From the NCBI GenBank assembly GCA_934154785.1, contig CAKPGL010000001.1, forward strand, positions 434,001 through 498,000: DNA of 64,000 nt, written 5' to 3'. Of this stretch, positions 54,263-62,800 are shown one piece after another. Below the pieces are notes generated by a model, which saw nothing but the letters and a program-made list of their open reading frames with translations, did no database searches and had not been told where the DNA came from. Each line of letters starts with the position of its first letter. Positions within the stretch are counted from its first letter, which is position 1. Both the position numbers and the translations under genes were made by a program. This DNA is from an uncultured Bacilli bacterium (lineage in GTDB: Bacteria > Bacillota_I > Bacilli_A > RF39 > UBA660).

Positions 54263-54553
54263 GTGAAAAACGAGGATACAAAAAATAAAAATGATATTAT
54301 TTATAAGAATTATATTTTAAATAAAACTGGTATGTGGATACAATTTATACTAGTTTTGTTAATGTTAGTGTTTGTAATAATGTCGTTGTTTGATAGTAAT
54401 TATATGAAGATAGTTACAATAATTACAGGTCTTGCTTTACTTGCAATGGCTTATAACAATCATAAGATATATAAAAGAAAGAAATTTACACTTATATATT
54501 CCATTATTGGAGTTATTGTGTTAATAATGGGAATAATTAATTTAATAAAATGA
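54263..54553 (+). CDS. Small two-helix membrane protein
   Basis: The 96-residue protein from the GTG at 54263 has a charged N-terminal 30 residues with one hydrophobic helix (GMWIQFILVLLMLVFVIMSLF), a second short one and a third near the end. I do not recognise it. The GTG has GGAGGAGT eight bases upstream, within the last codons of ftsY; a longer reading inside ftsY is unlikely. Its TGA overlaps the ylxM ATG (ATGA), so it is coupled to ylxM. A role near the SRP receptor is only inferred from position. Confidence 0.65.
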   Translation: MKNEDTKNKNDIIYKNYILNKTGMWIQFILVLLMLVFVIMSLFDSNYMKIVTIITGLALLAMAYNNHKIYKRKKFTLIYSIIGVIVLIMGIINLIK

Positions 54554-54852
54554 TAGAAGATACTATTTATATTAATAAACTTTATGATTGTTATAGCGCT
54601 CTTTTAACAGATGTTCAAAGAGAATATTTTGAAGATTATTATTTTCAAAATTTAACTTGTCAAGAAATAGGGGATAATAAAGGAATTAGTCGTAATGCTG
54701 TAAATAAACAAATAAAAGATGTTGTATCTAAATTGGTTGCTTATGAAGAAAAGTTAAACATTTTAAAAAAAAGTGAAAAATTAGATACATTATCAGATAG
54801 TATTACTGATAAAAAAATAAAAGAAGAAATAAAAAGAATAATTTGGGAGTGA
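54550..54852 (+). CDS. ylxM: YlxM, SRP-associated HTH protein
   Basis: The 100-residue protein resembles sigma region 4: LYDCYSALLTDVQREYFEDYYFQNLTCQEIGDNKGISRNAVNKQIKD, the standard YlxM pattern (UPF0122). YlxM genes sit next to ffh and the protein binds the SRP in some Gram-positives. The tail is a Lys/Glu helix. It overlaps the preceding gene by four bases. Here a HerA-like gene follows 4 bp later, and ffh lies 3.3 kb downstream. Confidence 0.88.
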   Translation: MIEDTIYINKLYDCYSALLTDVQREYFEDYYFQNLTCQEIGDNKGISRNAVNKQIKDVVSKLVAYEEKLNILKKSEKLDTLSDSITDKKIKEEIKRIIWE

Positions 54853-54856
54853 TAAT

Positions 54857-56611
54857 ATGTTAGGTAAATTAGAATTTATAGGTGCTAATGAGGTACAAGC
54901 TGTACTTTCAGAAAATATTAATGTTGCTACAAATCTTATGAATGTTCATGTTATAATTGAGGATGAGCAAAAAAAAATACTTGGTGAGATTACAAGTATT
55001 AATGGTAAAAAAATGACTATTGCTCTTTTAGGAGAGTTTAGTGGTAATACATTTTTTAGTGGGGTAATTAGAAAACCTACTTTAAATGCTAAAATACGTT
55101 TTATAAGCAAAGAAGAATTAGATTTAGTAATTGGAAATAAAACTGCCAAAAGTTTTTTAGTTGGCGATAGTCCTCTTTATGGTGGATATCCAATATATGC
55201 AGACATTAACCAATTTTTCAGTAATCATTTTGCAATATTTGGTAATACTGGTAGTGGTAAATCTTGCGGTGTAGCACGTTTGTTACAAAACTTATTTATG
55301 AACAAAGATGTAGTACCTTATCGCTCTAATTTCTTAATATTTGATGCTTATGGAGAATATCAAAATGCTTTTGAGCGTATTGGCGAAATAAATTCTAATT
55401 TTCATTTTAAATATTATACAACTAATACTAGTGATAATAGTGGAGAGATTTTAAGAATACCAGTATGGTTACTTAATACTAATTCTTTAGCGTTATTTTT
55501 ATCAGCTAGTGAACATTCACAATTAACGTTAATTGATGAAATGATTAGACTGGCAAACATTTTTGCGTCACAGTCAGATGATGCTAATGCTTACAAAAAT
55601 CATTTAATAGCTAAGGCCATTACTTCAGTATTATATAGTAATCAAACTTCTTCTAGTAAAAGAAATGATGTTTTTAATATCTTGGATGCTTGTTCAACAA
55701 AAGAGTTTAATTTGGAAGCTTCTGTTCAAGGGTTGGGGTATTCTAGATCGTTTAGAGAATTATTTACAATTGATTCTAAAGGCGAATTTCCTGAGAGAAA
55801 CTTATTGATTGAGTATGTAACTAGTTTTGTAAATGATACTTTAGAAAAAACAGTTACAGCTGATAGAGAAAAATATGGTCTTTTAGACCTAGAAAAAGCT
55901 TTAAATTTTGTTTTAATCTCTGATGGAATTCTACATAATGAAGATATAGCAGGTAGCGCTCTTGCTTTAAAAGTTAGATTACATACTTTAGTAATTGGAC
56001 CTTATGCTAAGTATTTTGAATATCCTGAATTGATAAATGAAGAACAATATATAAATTCTTTAATTACTTATTCCGGTTATAAAGCGCAAATAATTAATTT
56101 TAACTTTGAAGATGTAGATGATTGGTTTGCTAAAGCGGCTATTAAGTTTTATGCTAATTTAATATTTGATTATTGTAAAAGTTCTAAGGGACAAAATACC
56201 TTACCATTTAATATTTTATTGGAAGAAGCACATCGTTATGTCCAAAAGGATAATGATGAATATTTACTTGGGTATAATATTTTTAATAGAATTGCTAAGG
56301 AAGGACGTAAGTATGGTGTAGTGATGGGAATACTTTCACAAAGACCAGTAGAAATATCTGAAACAATTATTTCGCAAGTATCAAACTTCTTAATTTTTAA
56401 AATGACCCATCCTTTAGATGTTGAATATATTAAATCAATGCTTCCTAATATTAGTGAAGAAATAGTTGAAAAACAAAAATCATTACAATCTGGTACTTGT
56501 ATAGCATTTGGTAAGGCTTTCCGTATACCAGAATTGGTACATTTCACAATGCCAAATCCTGCTCCTTATTCTAGTAACTTTGATATGGTAACAGCATGGA
56601 ACATTAAATAG
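54857..56611 (+). CDS. HerA-like ATPase (DUF87)
   Basis: The 584-residue ATPase has an N-terminal beta-barrel (HAS-like) region of about 100 residues, Walker A FGNTGSGKSCGVARL (near residue 131), Walker B FNILLEEAHRY (near 457) and an Arg-rich REGRKYG-like segment AKEGRKYGVVMGILSQRP. These match HerA-type hexameric DNA-translocating ATPases. Usual partners NurA or a Sir2 nuclease are not adjacent. It is inserted between ylxM and ffh, so it may be a housekeeping member of the operon. A terminator follows. Confidence 0.85.
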   Translation: MLGKLEFIGANEVQAVLSENINVATNLMNVHVIIEDEQKKILGEITSINGKKMTIALLGEFSGNTFFSGVIRKPTLNAKIRFISKEELDLVIGNKTAKSFLVGDSPLYGGYPIYADINQFFSNHFAIFGNTGSGKSCGVARLLQNLFMNKDVVPYRSNFLIFDAYGEYQNAFERIGEINSNFHFKYYTTNTSDNSGEILRIPVWLLNTNSLALFLSASEHSQLTLIDEMIRLANIFASQSDDANAYKNHLIAKAITSVLYSNQTSSSKRNDVFNILDACSTKEFNLEASVQGLGYSRSFRELFTIDSKGEFPERNLLIEYVTSFVNDTLEKTVTADREKYGLLDLEKALNFVLISDGILHNEDIAGSALALKVRLHTLVIGPYAKYFEYPELINEEQYINSLITYSGYKAQIINFNFEDVDDWFAKAAIKFYANLIFDYCKSSKGQNTLPFNILLEEAHRYVQKDNDEYLLGYNIFNRIAKEGRKYGVVMGILSQRPVEISETIISQVSNFLIFKMTHPLDVEYIKSMLPNISEEIVEKQKSLQSGTCIAFGKAFRIPELVHFTMPNPAPYSSNFDMVTAWNIK

Positions 56612-56616
56612 GTTTA

Positions 56617-56665
56617 AAATGATACTCAAAAAGTAGTAAATTACTTTAGTAGGTATCATTTTTTT
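56617..56665 (+). terminator. Intrinsic terminator of HerA-like gene
   Basis: Outer stem AAATGATAC / GTATCATTT and inner stem AAGTA / TACTT, then a T-run. Confidence 0.75.
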
Positions 56666-56692
56666 GATATAATGAAGTTGACGGTGATAAAT

Positions 56693-58063
56693 ATGAGTAA
56701 TATTAGAATGGAATTACGAAATAAAAATGGTATTCAATATACAAGTTTTATATTTTCGACAAACGAATTCAATAAAATTAAATCATTGTTAGCTAGAAAT
56801 ATACAGTTTTATAAATATAATGTTAACAGTGATGATACTGTTGAAATTGATATTGGTACAATGATAAGCATTATCAGTTCAATATTATTAAAAATACATA
56901 TTAGTTGTGACTTGGAATATTTACAAGAAATTGGTGTAGGCCTTTACAATAAATATAAAAAGTGTTTAGATAGTTTTTTAGCTATTTATCCAGATTTTAA
57001 TATTCAAGGCAAAGCATTAAGTGGAGAAAATAATTCAAAAAGAAGGTCTTACTCGAATAATCTATTAAAAACTTGTGCTGCTAATAATGATACTTTAGAA
57101 TTAGAAAAGTTTATAGATATTGTATATGAACTTAATAATTCACTTATTAATATATATAAACAAAAAGATTTAATGATTGCTAGAGAATCTGTTATTGATG
57201 GATTAAAATATATAAGTAGTGCTGAGGAAATAAAAAAACATGAAGAAATAATTCAGTATTATTTAGATACACTAGATTTAGATAGTGCTGTGAAATATTT
57301 AAAAGAACTACAAAAAATAATTGTAAATGATTGGCATAAACATATAACAAATTATGAAGATTATGTTCCTGGTAAACCATTTAATTTTTTATGTCATAGC
57401 ACTAATTCAATTAACTTTGAAGGTGGATTTTATAGTAGATTTGTTTCTACTTCATTATTAACAGAAACTTTTACAACAACATATAATGAAGAATTTGGAT
57501 TTATTATGGACGATACTAATATAGTAATGGCTAGTGGTCACGATATGTTTGTTGATAATACTGCTAAAGATATTAATGATATATTACCAACCACTATTCC
57601 TATGATAGATTCCTTTGGCAAAGTATTGACTGAATTAGAACAGACTAGCAGAACTTTTATAAGTAAAAAAATAGAGGGAAGTATTTATAGTGAAATAGTT
57701 GTTGATGGGTTTAAACCTAAAGCTATATTCTGTTTGTCTGATGGTAGTAAAGAACTAAACTTAAATTACTACTATGGAAAAATTTTATCTGAGAAATTTG
57801 ATTTACCACTCGTAGATATTGATTTAACTTTATATAAAAAAGGTGATGATCTAAACTATTTAAAGAAGAAATTAATTATCAATATAGAAAAAATAGTTAA
57901 TAATGAAGAGGTAGAAGAAGATGATACCTATTATGATAAATTTGATTCTTTTTGGTGTGAATATATGAAATTAAAAAATAGTGACTTTAAAATTGAAGAT
58001 ATTCTAAAATTATATTATAAAAACAAAAGAGCAATTGCAAAAGAGAGTATTAAGCGAAAATAA
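56693..58063 (+). CDS. Unknown 456-residue protein, possible ADP-ribosyltransferase-like C-terminus
   Basis: I do not recognise this protein. The N-terminal half (to about residue 215) is helical. The C-terminal half contains FLCHSTN (His near 235), FVSTSLLTE (STS at 252-254) and YSEIVVDGFKPKAIF (Glu near 334), an order reminiscent of the H/R-STS-E motifs of ADP-ribosyltransferases. The spacing between the first two is short, so the match is weak. No signal peptide. It has its own promoter region after the HerA terminator (TATAAT at 56668-56673). The start at 56693 follows GGTGATAAAT. Confidence 0.5.
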   Translation: MSNIRMELRNKNGIQYTSFIFSTNEFNKIKSLLARNIQFYKYNVNSDDTVEIDIGTMISIISSILLKIHISCDLEYLQEIGVGLYNKYKKCLDSFLAIYPDFNIQGKALSGENNSKRRSYSNNLLKTCAANNDTLELEKFIDIVYELNNSLINIYKQKDLMIARESVIDGLKYISSAEEIKKHEEIIQYYLDTLDLDSAVKYLKELQKIIVNDWHKHITNYEDYVPGKPFNFLCHSTNSINFEGGFYSRFVSTSLLTETFTTTYNEEFGFIMDDTNIVMASGHDMFVDNTAKDINDILPTTIPMIDSFGKVLTELEQTSRTFISKKIEGSIYSEIVVDGFKPKAIFCLSDGSKELNLNYYYGKILSEKFDLPLVDIDLTLYKKGDDLNYLKKKLIINIEKIVNNEEVEEDDTYYDKFDSFWCEYMKLKNSDFKIEDILKLYYKNKRAIAKESIKRK

Positions 58064-58140
58064 ATGGAAAAATACTTAGAATAATTAGTATTTTACTAGT
58101 GTTTTATTTTAAATTATATTATAATTAAAAAGGTGATAAA

Positions 58141-59448
58141 ATGTTTGAAAGTTTAGGAGATAGATTGCAAAGTGCAATTGATAAAATAAAAGGTTATGGT
58201 AAAATAACTGAAGATAATATAAGTGAGGTTACAAGAGAGATACGTTTAGCCTTACTGGAAGCCGATGTTAACTATAAAGTTGTAAAAGAGTTTATAGCAA
58301 ACGTTAAGGAAAAAGCTTTAGGTGAAGAAGTAGCAAAATCTTTAAAACCTGGAGAGATGTTTGTTAAAATATTAAAAGATGAACTAGTTGAATTATTAGG
58401 TGGCGAAAAGAAAGAACTAAATTTAAATGGTAATCCTGCTGTTCTTATGTTAGTTGGTTTACAAGGTACGGGTAAAACAACTATGATTGGTAAACTTGGA
58501 TTATTATTAAGAAAAAAATATCATAAAAAACCTTTACTTGTTGCGTGTGATGTTTATAGACCTGCCGCTATTGATCAGTTAAAGCAATTAGGGCGTGAAC
58601 TTAATATAGAAGTTTATTCTGAAGGAAAAGGTAACCCTGTTGAAATATCTAATAACGCAATTAAATACGCTAAAGAAAATAAGTTTGATTATGTATTAAT
58701 AGATACGGCAGGACGTTTACATATAGATGAAGCTTTGATGGAAGAATTACAAGCAATAGAAGCTAGTGTTCATCCAGAAGAAGTTTTACTAGTAGTAGAT
58801 GCAATGACTGGACAAGACGCTATTAATGTTATTGAGGGATTTAATAATAAGTTAAATTTAACTGGTGCTATCCTTACTAAATTAGATGGTGATACTAGAG
58901 GTGGTGCTGCATTATCTATTAGACATCTTACTAATGTGCCAATTAAATTTGTTGGTGTTAGTGAAAAAATGGATGGTATAGAAGAATTTTATCCTGAGAG
59001 AATGGCAACACGTATTCTTGGTATGGGCGATATAATGACTATGCTTGAAAAGGCTGAAAGTGTTATTGATGAAGAAGAGGCTATGAAAGCTGCTAAAAAG
59101 ATGCAAAAAGGTAATTTCGATTTAGAAGATTTTTTAAGTCAGATGAATCAAATAAAGAAATTAGGACCTCTAGAAAACTTACTTAAGATGTTACCTGGTG
59201 CTAAAAAAATGGGATTAAATGATGTTAAGATTAACCCTAAGGATATGGCACATGTAGAAGCTATAATTCAGTCTATGACACCAGAAGAAAGAAGACATCC
59301 AGAAATATTAAAGGCTAGTAGAAAAGTACGTATTGCTAAAGGTAGTGGACGTTCTGTTGAAGAAGTAAATAGACTATTAAAGCAATTTGAAGAAATGAAA
59401 AAAATGATGAAGCAATTACAAAATGGTAATTTTAAAATGCCTTTCTAA
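58141..59448 (+). CDS. ffh: Signal recognition particle protein Ffh
   Basis: The 435-residue SRP54 homologue has the NG GTPase domain (GLQGTGKTTMIGKLG near residue 107, CDVYRPAAIDQL, DTAGRLHID, TKLDGDTRGGAAL) and a Met-rich M domain (from about 295) that binds signal peptides and 4.5S RNA (SGRSVEEVNRLLKQFEEMKKMMKQL). It partners with FtsY encoded upstream. AAAAAGGTGATAAA precedes the ATG. No 4.5S RNA gene is visible in the window. Confidence 0.97.
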   Translation: MFESLGDRLQSAIDKIKGYGKITEDNISEVTREIRLALLEADVNYKVVKEFIANVKEKALGEEVAKSLKPGEMFVKILKDELVELLGGEKKELNLNGNPAVLMLVGLQGTGKTTMIGKLGLLLRKKYHKKPLLVACDVYRPAAIDQLKQLGRELNIEVYSEGKGNPVEISNNAIKYAKENKFDYVLIDTAGRLHIDEALMEELQAIEASVHPEEVLLVVDAMTGQDAINVIEGFNNKLNLTGAILTKLDGDTRGGAALSIRHLTNVPIKFVGVSEKMDGIEEFYPERMATRILGMGDIMTMLEKAESVIDEEEAMKAAKKMQKGNFDLEDFLSQMNQIKKLGPLENLLKMLPGAKKMGLNDVKINPKDMAHVEAIIQSMTPEERRHPEILKASRKVRIAKGSGRSVEEVNRLLKQFEEMKKMMKQLQNGNFKMPF

Positions 59449-59527
59449 AAAGACTATTCAAATATATTAAATAATGTTATAATTATTTTAGTAGCATATG
59501 CTATTAAAGAAAAGGAGTGTTGGTTTT

Positions 59528-60982
59528 ATGTTTTGCCCAAAATGTGGTAAAGAAATGCAAGATGATATTTGCATGAATTGTAGTAATGAAAAAGTTTTAG
59601 AAAATAATGTAAATTTAAACAAAAAAAGTGGAAATAAGTTTCCAATTATAGCGGTAGTTATAATAGTAGTAATTGCATTAATAGCAATTTTATTAGGATA
59701 TTTTATGACAAAGAAAACGTCTTCTAAAGATATTTTTGATAAAGCAATTAGTTATTCGTCTAATAAGTTAAATGGTTATATACCTAGTGTGTCTGATGCT
59801 GTATCAGAAACATATTCATTTAAGACAGAATTAGATTTAAATAAGAGTATTGTTGCTCCAGAGTATTATTCATTTATCAATGATTTAGAAATTAAGGGAA
59901 ATGCTACTGTTGATTTTAAGAATAAATTATTATCTATGAAGTTATCTCCATCATATAAAAATGAATCTTTAGTTGATTTAGTAGCATTTGGAACTAATAA
60001 CAATTTTTATATTAGTTTAGGAGAATTATTTAGTAAATATATAAATATTCCTCTAGCAGAAGAAGATTATAATAAAATATTTGAAATGTATTCAAAACAA
60101 GGTCTTGAAGATACTAAAACAGTATTAAATGAAATAGAAATAGGTTTAAGAAAGTCTTTAAAAGAAGATTACTTTAAAAGTGAACAAGAAACATTAACAA
60201 TTGATAACAAAGAAGTTAAAACAACTAAACATACTTTGGTTTTAACAGAAAAAAATACCACTTTATTAGCAAAGGATTTATTAGCATACTTAAATAATGA
60301 TAAATTTTTAGATAGTTTTCAAAGATTAATAGATTCCTCAAATAATAGTACTGATTTAGAGAACACAGATTATGAAATAGACTTTTCTGTGAATGCTAAA
60401 GAAAGTATTAATGAAGCAATTAAGAGTTTAGAAGAAAAAATTAACAATAATGATTTTACAGAAGATGAAACATATTTCCTTTCTATATTTGTAGATTCTA
60501 ATAATAGTTTTGTTAGTTTAAGCTTTAATTATGTAAATAGTGAACAATCTGAAGTAACATTAATGGATATTTTAAAATTAGAAAAAGGTAAATATAGTTT
60601 TGAATTTAGTAATTTAGATAATTTAAAAGTATTATATGGAACAGTTAGTACTAAAGATAAAGAAACTAATTTAGAAGTATACATAAATGCTAATAATGAA
60701 TCTGTGGGAATAATAAAACTTAACATTGATACATTAATAGGTACTTCCAATACAACTAATATATCTATTACTAATAGCATGATTGGAACAATTAAGTTTA
60801 TAGTAACTAATTCTCGTAGTAATAAAGCAGAGATTACATTGCCTGACTTTTCAAATTCTGTAACATACGAGCAAATTACTGAAGAAGATTATAGGGCTAT
60901 GCTAGAAAAAATTATGCAAAAAGAAAATGTTAAAGAATTAATAACTAAAGTTGAAGAACTTATTAAATTATTTAATAATTAA
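59528..60982 (+). CDS. Zinc-ribbon membrane protein with large outer domain
   Basis: The protein (484 residues) opens with a four-Cys zinc ribbon (MFCPKCGKEM...CMNCSNE), then one membrane helix (FPIIAVVIIVVIALIAILL) and about 410 extracytoplasmic residues rich in Asn, Ser, Lys and Glu with repeated beta-strand patterns. Zinc-ribbon plus membrane helix proteins are common in Gram-positives as membrane-tethered proteins of unknown role. The ATG at 59528 follows AAGGAGTGTT and begins exactly at the ribbon; an upstream start adds ten unlike residues. Lipid- or wall-binding is possible but not shown. Confidence 0.7.
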   Translation: MFCPKCGKEMQDDICMNCSNEKVLENNVNLNKKSGNKFPIIAVVIIVVIALIAILLGYFMTKKTSSKDIFDKAISYSSNKLNGYIPSVSDAVSETYSFKTELDLNKSIVAPEYYSFINDLEIKGNATVDFKNKLLSMKLSPSYKNESLVDLVAFGTNNNFYISLGELFSKYINIPLAEEDYNKIFEMYSKQGLEDTKTVLNEIEIGLRKSLKEDYFKSEQETLTIDNKEVKTTKHTLVLTEKNTTLLAKDLLAYLNNDKFLDSFQRLIDSSNNSTDLENTDYEIDFSVNAKESINEAIKSLEEKINNNDFTEDETYFLSIFVDSNNSFVSLSFNYVNSEQSEVTLMDILKLEKGKYSFEFSNLDNLKVLYGTVSTKDKETNLEVYINANNESVGIIKLNIDTLIGTSNTTNISITNSMIGTIKFIVTNSRSNKAEITLPDFSNSVTYEQITEEDYRAMLEKIMQKENVKELITKVEELIKLFNN

Positions 60983-61021
60983 TAAAATTATATTATAAAA
61001 GGCAAATTACTTATTCATAAA

Positions 61022-61059
61022 TCCCTCTACCTCATATTATAAACTAGGTAAGGGGGATT
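61022..61059 (+). promoter_or_regulatory. Hairpin enclosing the ribosome site of the CotD-like gene
   Basis: The segment starting ATCCCTCTACCT pairs with AGGTAAGGGGGAT (12 bp, one bulge). The AAGGGGG ribosome site of the CotD-like gene lies within the 3' arm. CATATTATA at 61033-61041 also fits a sigma-K -10 (CATAnnnTA), in which case the 5' arm would not be transcribed from that promoter. Confidence 0.45.
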
Positions 61060-61064
61060 TATTT

Positions 61065-61205
61065 ATGTTATTTAATAAAAAATGTTGTTGTGATCGTCAA
61101 ATGGGAATGGGATTTAATCAACCTATGATGGAACAACCAATTATAGAACCTACTATTACAAATTGTGTAGAAAAAGAGTTTTATCATGAAGTACCACAAG
61201 AGTGA
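61065..61205 (+). CDS. Small CotD-like spore coat protein
   Basis: The 46-residue protein starts MLFNKKCCCDR, has a Met/Gln-rich linker and ends with PIIEPTITNCVEKEFYHEVPQE. The E-P-x-x-T-N-C-V-E-K-E-F-x-H-E-V-P pattern is that of CotD-family inner coat proteins of Clostridia and relatives, here truncated after the first half of the family domain, which usually continues with His-rich repeats. Three adjacent Cys may crosslink. It lies in the spore-surface region with the BclA-like gene downstream. Ribosome site AAGGGGG. Confidence 0.7.
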   Translation: MLFNKKCCCDRQMGMGFNQPMMEQPIIEPTITNCVEKEFYHEVPQE

Positions 61206-61285
61206 TAATTTATGATAAACAAAAATATTAGAGAGAAAACTAGTACAAACTAAAGAAATTTTGATAAAAATGTCTTTTTGTGTGA

Positions 61286-61430
61286 CATAATATCTATAGG
61301 TGGTGCGTCAGTTCGGCGTATATAATATAATTGGTGGGAAGCAAACTAACCTTGAAGCCAAAATTGCAAGACTAGGTTTAGGCGTAGTTAAACAAGAATT
61401 TGAGCCGTAATGCAAAAGCGAGATATTATG
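61286..61430 (+). other. Candidate structured RNA region
   Basis: No protein frame fits this segment. CATAATATCT (61286-61295) and AGATATTATG (61421-61430) are perfect 10-bp complements that could close a multibranch structure. Inside lie CTTG/CAAG and GTTTA/TAAAC hairpins and CGGC/GCCG complementary blocks (61314-61317 and 61404-61407). It is richer in G and C than its surroundings, which suggests a conserved RNA. I do not recognise the class. The gap continues to 61597 with an AT-rich tract and the promoter of the next gene. Confidence 0.5.
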
Positions 61431-61514
61431 AAAAATCTATCGAGGTTTTTAGGACATGGCAACGTTTACGTAGTTATTGTATAAAATTTTTTTCTAATAT
61501 AACATATTCATTAT

Positions 61515-61541
61515 ACATTTTAAAAATATTTTCATAAATTA
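61515..61541 (+). promoter_or_regulatory. Sigma-K-like promoter of BclA-like gene
   Basis: AC (61515-61516), 16 bp, then CATAAATTA (61533-61541) match the sigma-K consensus AC-N16-CATAnnnTA, 57 bp before the collagen-like gene. Confidence 0.5.
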
Positions 61542-61597
61542 AAATAGAAGAATTTAAATATTAAAATTAATTCAAAAACAGTAAAGGAGAGTGTATA

Positions 61598-62722
61598 ATG
61601 AATAATTGTAATGATTATGAGCGAATAAGAAAAAAAATCGAAGACGAAATAAAAAATTATAAATTTTGTTATATTCAAGGCCCAACAGGACCAAGAGGTA
61701 ATATTGGTCCACAAGGAGAAAGAGGGATACCAGGACCAGCTAGTATCGATATAGGAATCACAGAAACAGTAGAATCGTTTGAAAATGCTAAAGTGGAAAA
61801 CGTTGGAACAAGAGAAGACGTTGTTTTGAATTTTAAAATACCTAGAGGAGAACAAGGAGTAGAAGGTAAAGTTGGACCACAAGGGATACCAGGTCCAAAA
61901 GGTGAAAAAGGAGATAGAGGTTTACAAGGAATAAAAGGTGAAAAGGGTGACCAAGGACCATCTACTATTAAGGTTGGAAATATAGAAACAATATCGCCAA
62001 ATGAAGAAGCTGAAGTTATAAATGTCGGAACACCTACGGATGTAATTTTAGACTTTAAAATACCAAAAGGTGAAAAAGGAGATAAAGGAGAAATAGGGCC
62101 AAGAGGAATGCCAGGAGAAATAGGTAGAACTGAACATATTGCTATAGATGAAACAGAAACCTTAGAACCTGGTGAGCCTGCTACTGTTATGGATACTTTT
62201 GAAAATTGGGTGCACCATTTAGCATTTTCAATCCCAAAAGGGGATAAAGGAGAACCAGGAGAAAGAGGACCACAAGGTCCTGCAGGTCCTCCAGGAACGG
62301 AATTTGTATCTTCTTATGGCATTAGATATTCAATGACTGATACACAGCTTACCTTACCACAAGGAACAGATACAACAATTCCGCTTCCTGAAAAAGGAAC
62401 TGCCTTTCTTACAGAGTATCCAGATGGTAATTCTATTAAGATAAAAGAAAGTGGTGTATATCTAGTATCGTATTTACTATGTGGTGCAACGAATGAGGAA
62501 TGTTCTATAACTATGTCTGTTAGAGCAAACGATATATTAGAGCCTGCTACAAGTGCGACAAGTGAATTTAGTGCTCAAATGATTAATAGTATAAGTGGAA
62601 CAACTATCGTGTCATTACAAGCAAATGATCTTATAACATTAAATGTTAAGCCCTCTAAAGCGGTTATTATAAGATTTAATGGAAGTACTAATGCGATGTT
62701 AAGCGTTACTAAAATACATTAA
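61598..62722 (+). CDS. BclA-like collagen-repeat spore surface protein
   Basis: The 374-residue protein has a short N-terminal helix (NNCNDYERIRKKIEDEIKNY), then collagen-like Gly-X-Y runs (GPTGPRGNIGPQGERG and others) alternating with three non-collagen modules of about 40 residues. Each module ends in NFKIPRGE-, DFKIPKGE- or FSIPKGD-type strands leading into the next Gly-X-Y run. The C-terminal 130 residues form a TNF/C1q-like beta domain as in BclA of the Bacillus exosporium. It is probably displayed on the spore surface. AAAGGAGAG is the ribosome site and a sigma-K-like promoter lies upstream. Confidence 0.8.
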   Translation: MNNCNDYERIRKKIEDEIKNYKFCYIQGPTGPRGNIGPQGERGIPGPASIDIGITETVESFENAKVENVGTREDVVLNFKIPRGEQGVEGKVGPQGIPGPKGEKGDRGLQGIKGEKGDQGPSTIKVGNIETISPNEEAEVINVGTPTDVILDFKIPKGEKGDKGEIGPRGMPGEIGRTEHIAIDETETLEPGEPATVMDTFENWVHHLAFSIPKGDKGEPGERGPQGPAGPPGTEFVSSYGIRYSMTDTQLTLPQGTDTTIPLPEKGTAFLTEYPDGNSIKIKESGVYLVSYLLCGATNEECSITMSVRANDILEPATSATSEFSAQMINSISGTTIVSLQANDLITLNVKPSKAVIIRFNGSTNAMLSVTKIH

Positions 62723-62747
62723 GAATAGAAAAACTCTATTCTTTTTA
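62721..62747 (+). terminator. Intrinsic terminator of BclA-like gene
   Basis: AAGAATAGA / TCTATTCTT with a 5-nt loop and T-run, starting at the stop codon. Confidence 0.75.
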
Positions 62748-62800
62748 ATTACTTCACTTTTGATTTTTAACATAAATTATTATAAAGGAAGGTGATAATT

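Noticed and set aside
56756..56764. TTCGACAAA (Spo0A box match) inside the 456-residue unknown gene
   Set aside because: It lies inside the coding region after the start codon, as a single copy in AT-rich DNA; chance is likely.
61286..61430. Cyclic-di-GMP, cobalamin or T-box type riboswitch
   Set aside because: The core sequences of those classes are absent, and there is no terminator or ribosome-site pairing close to the next gene.
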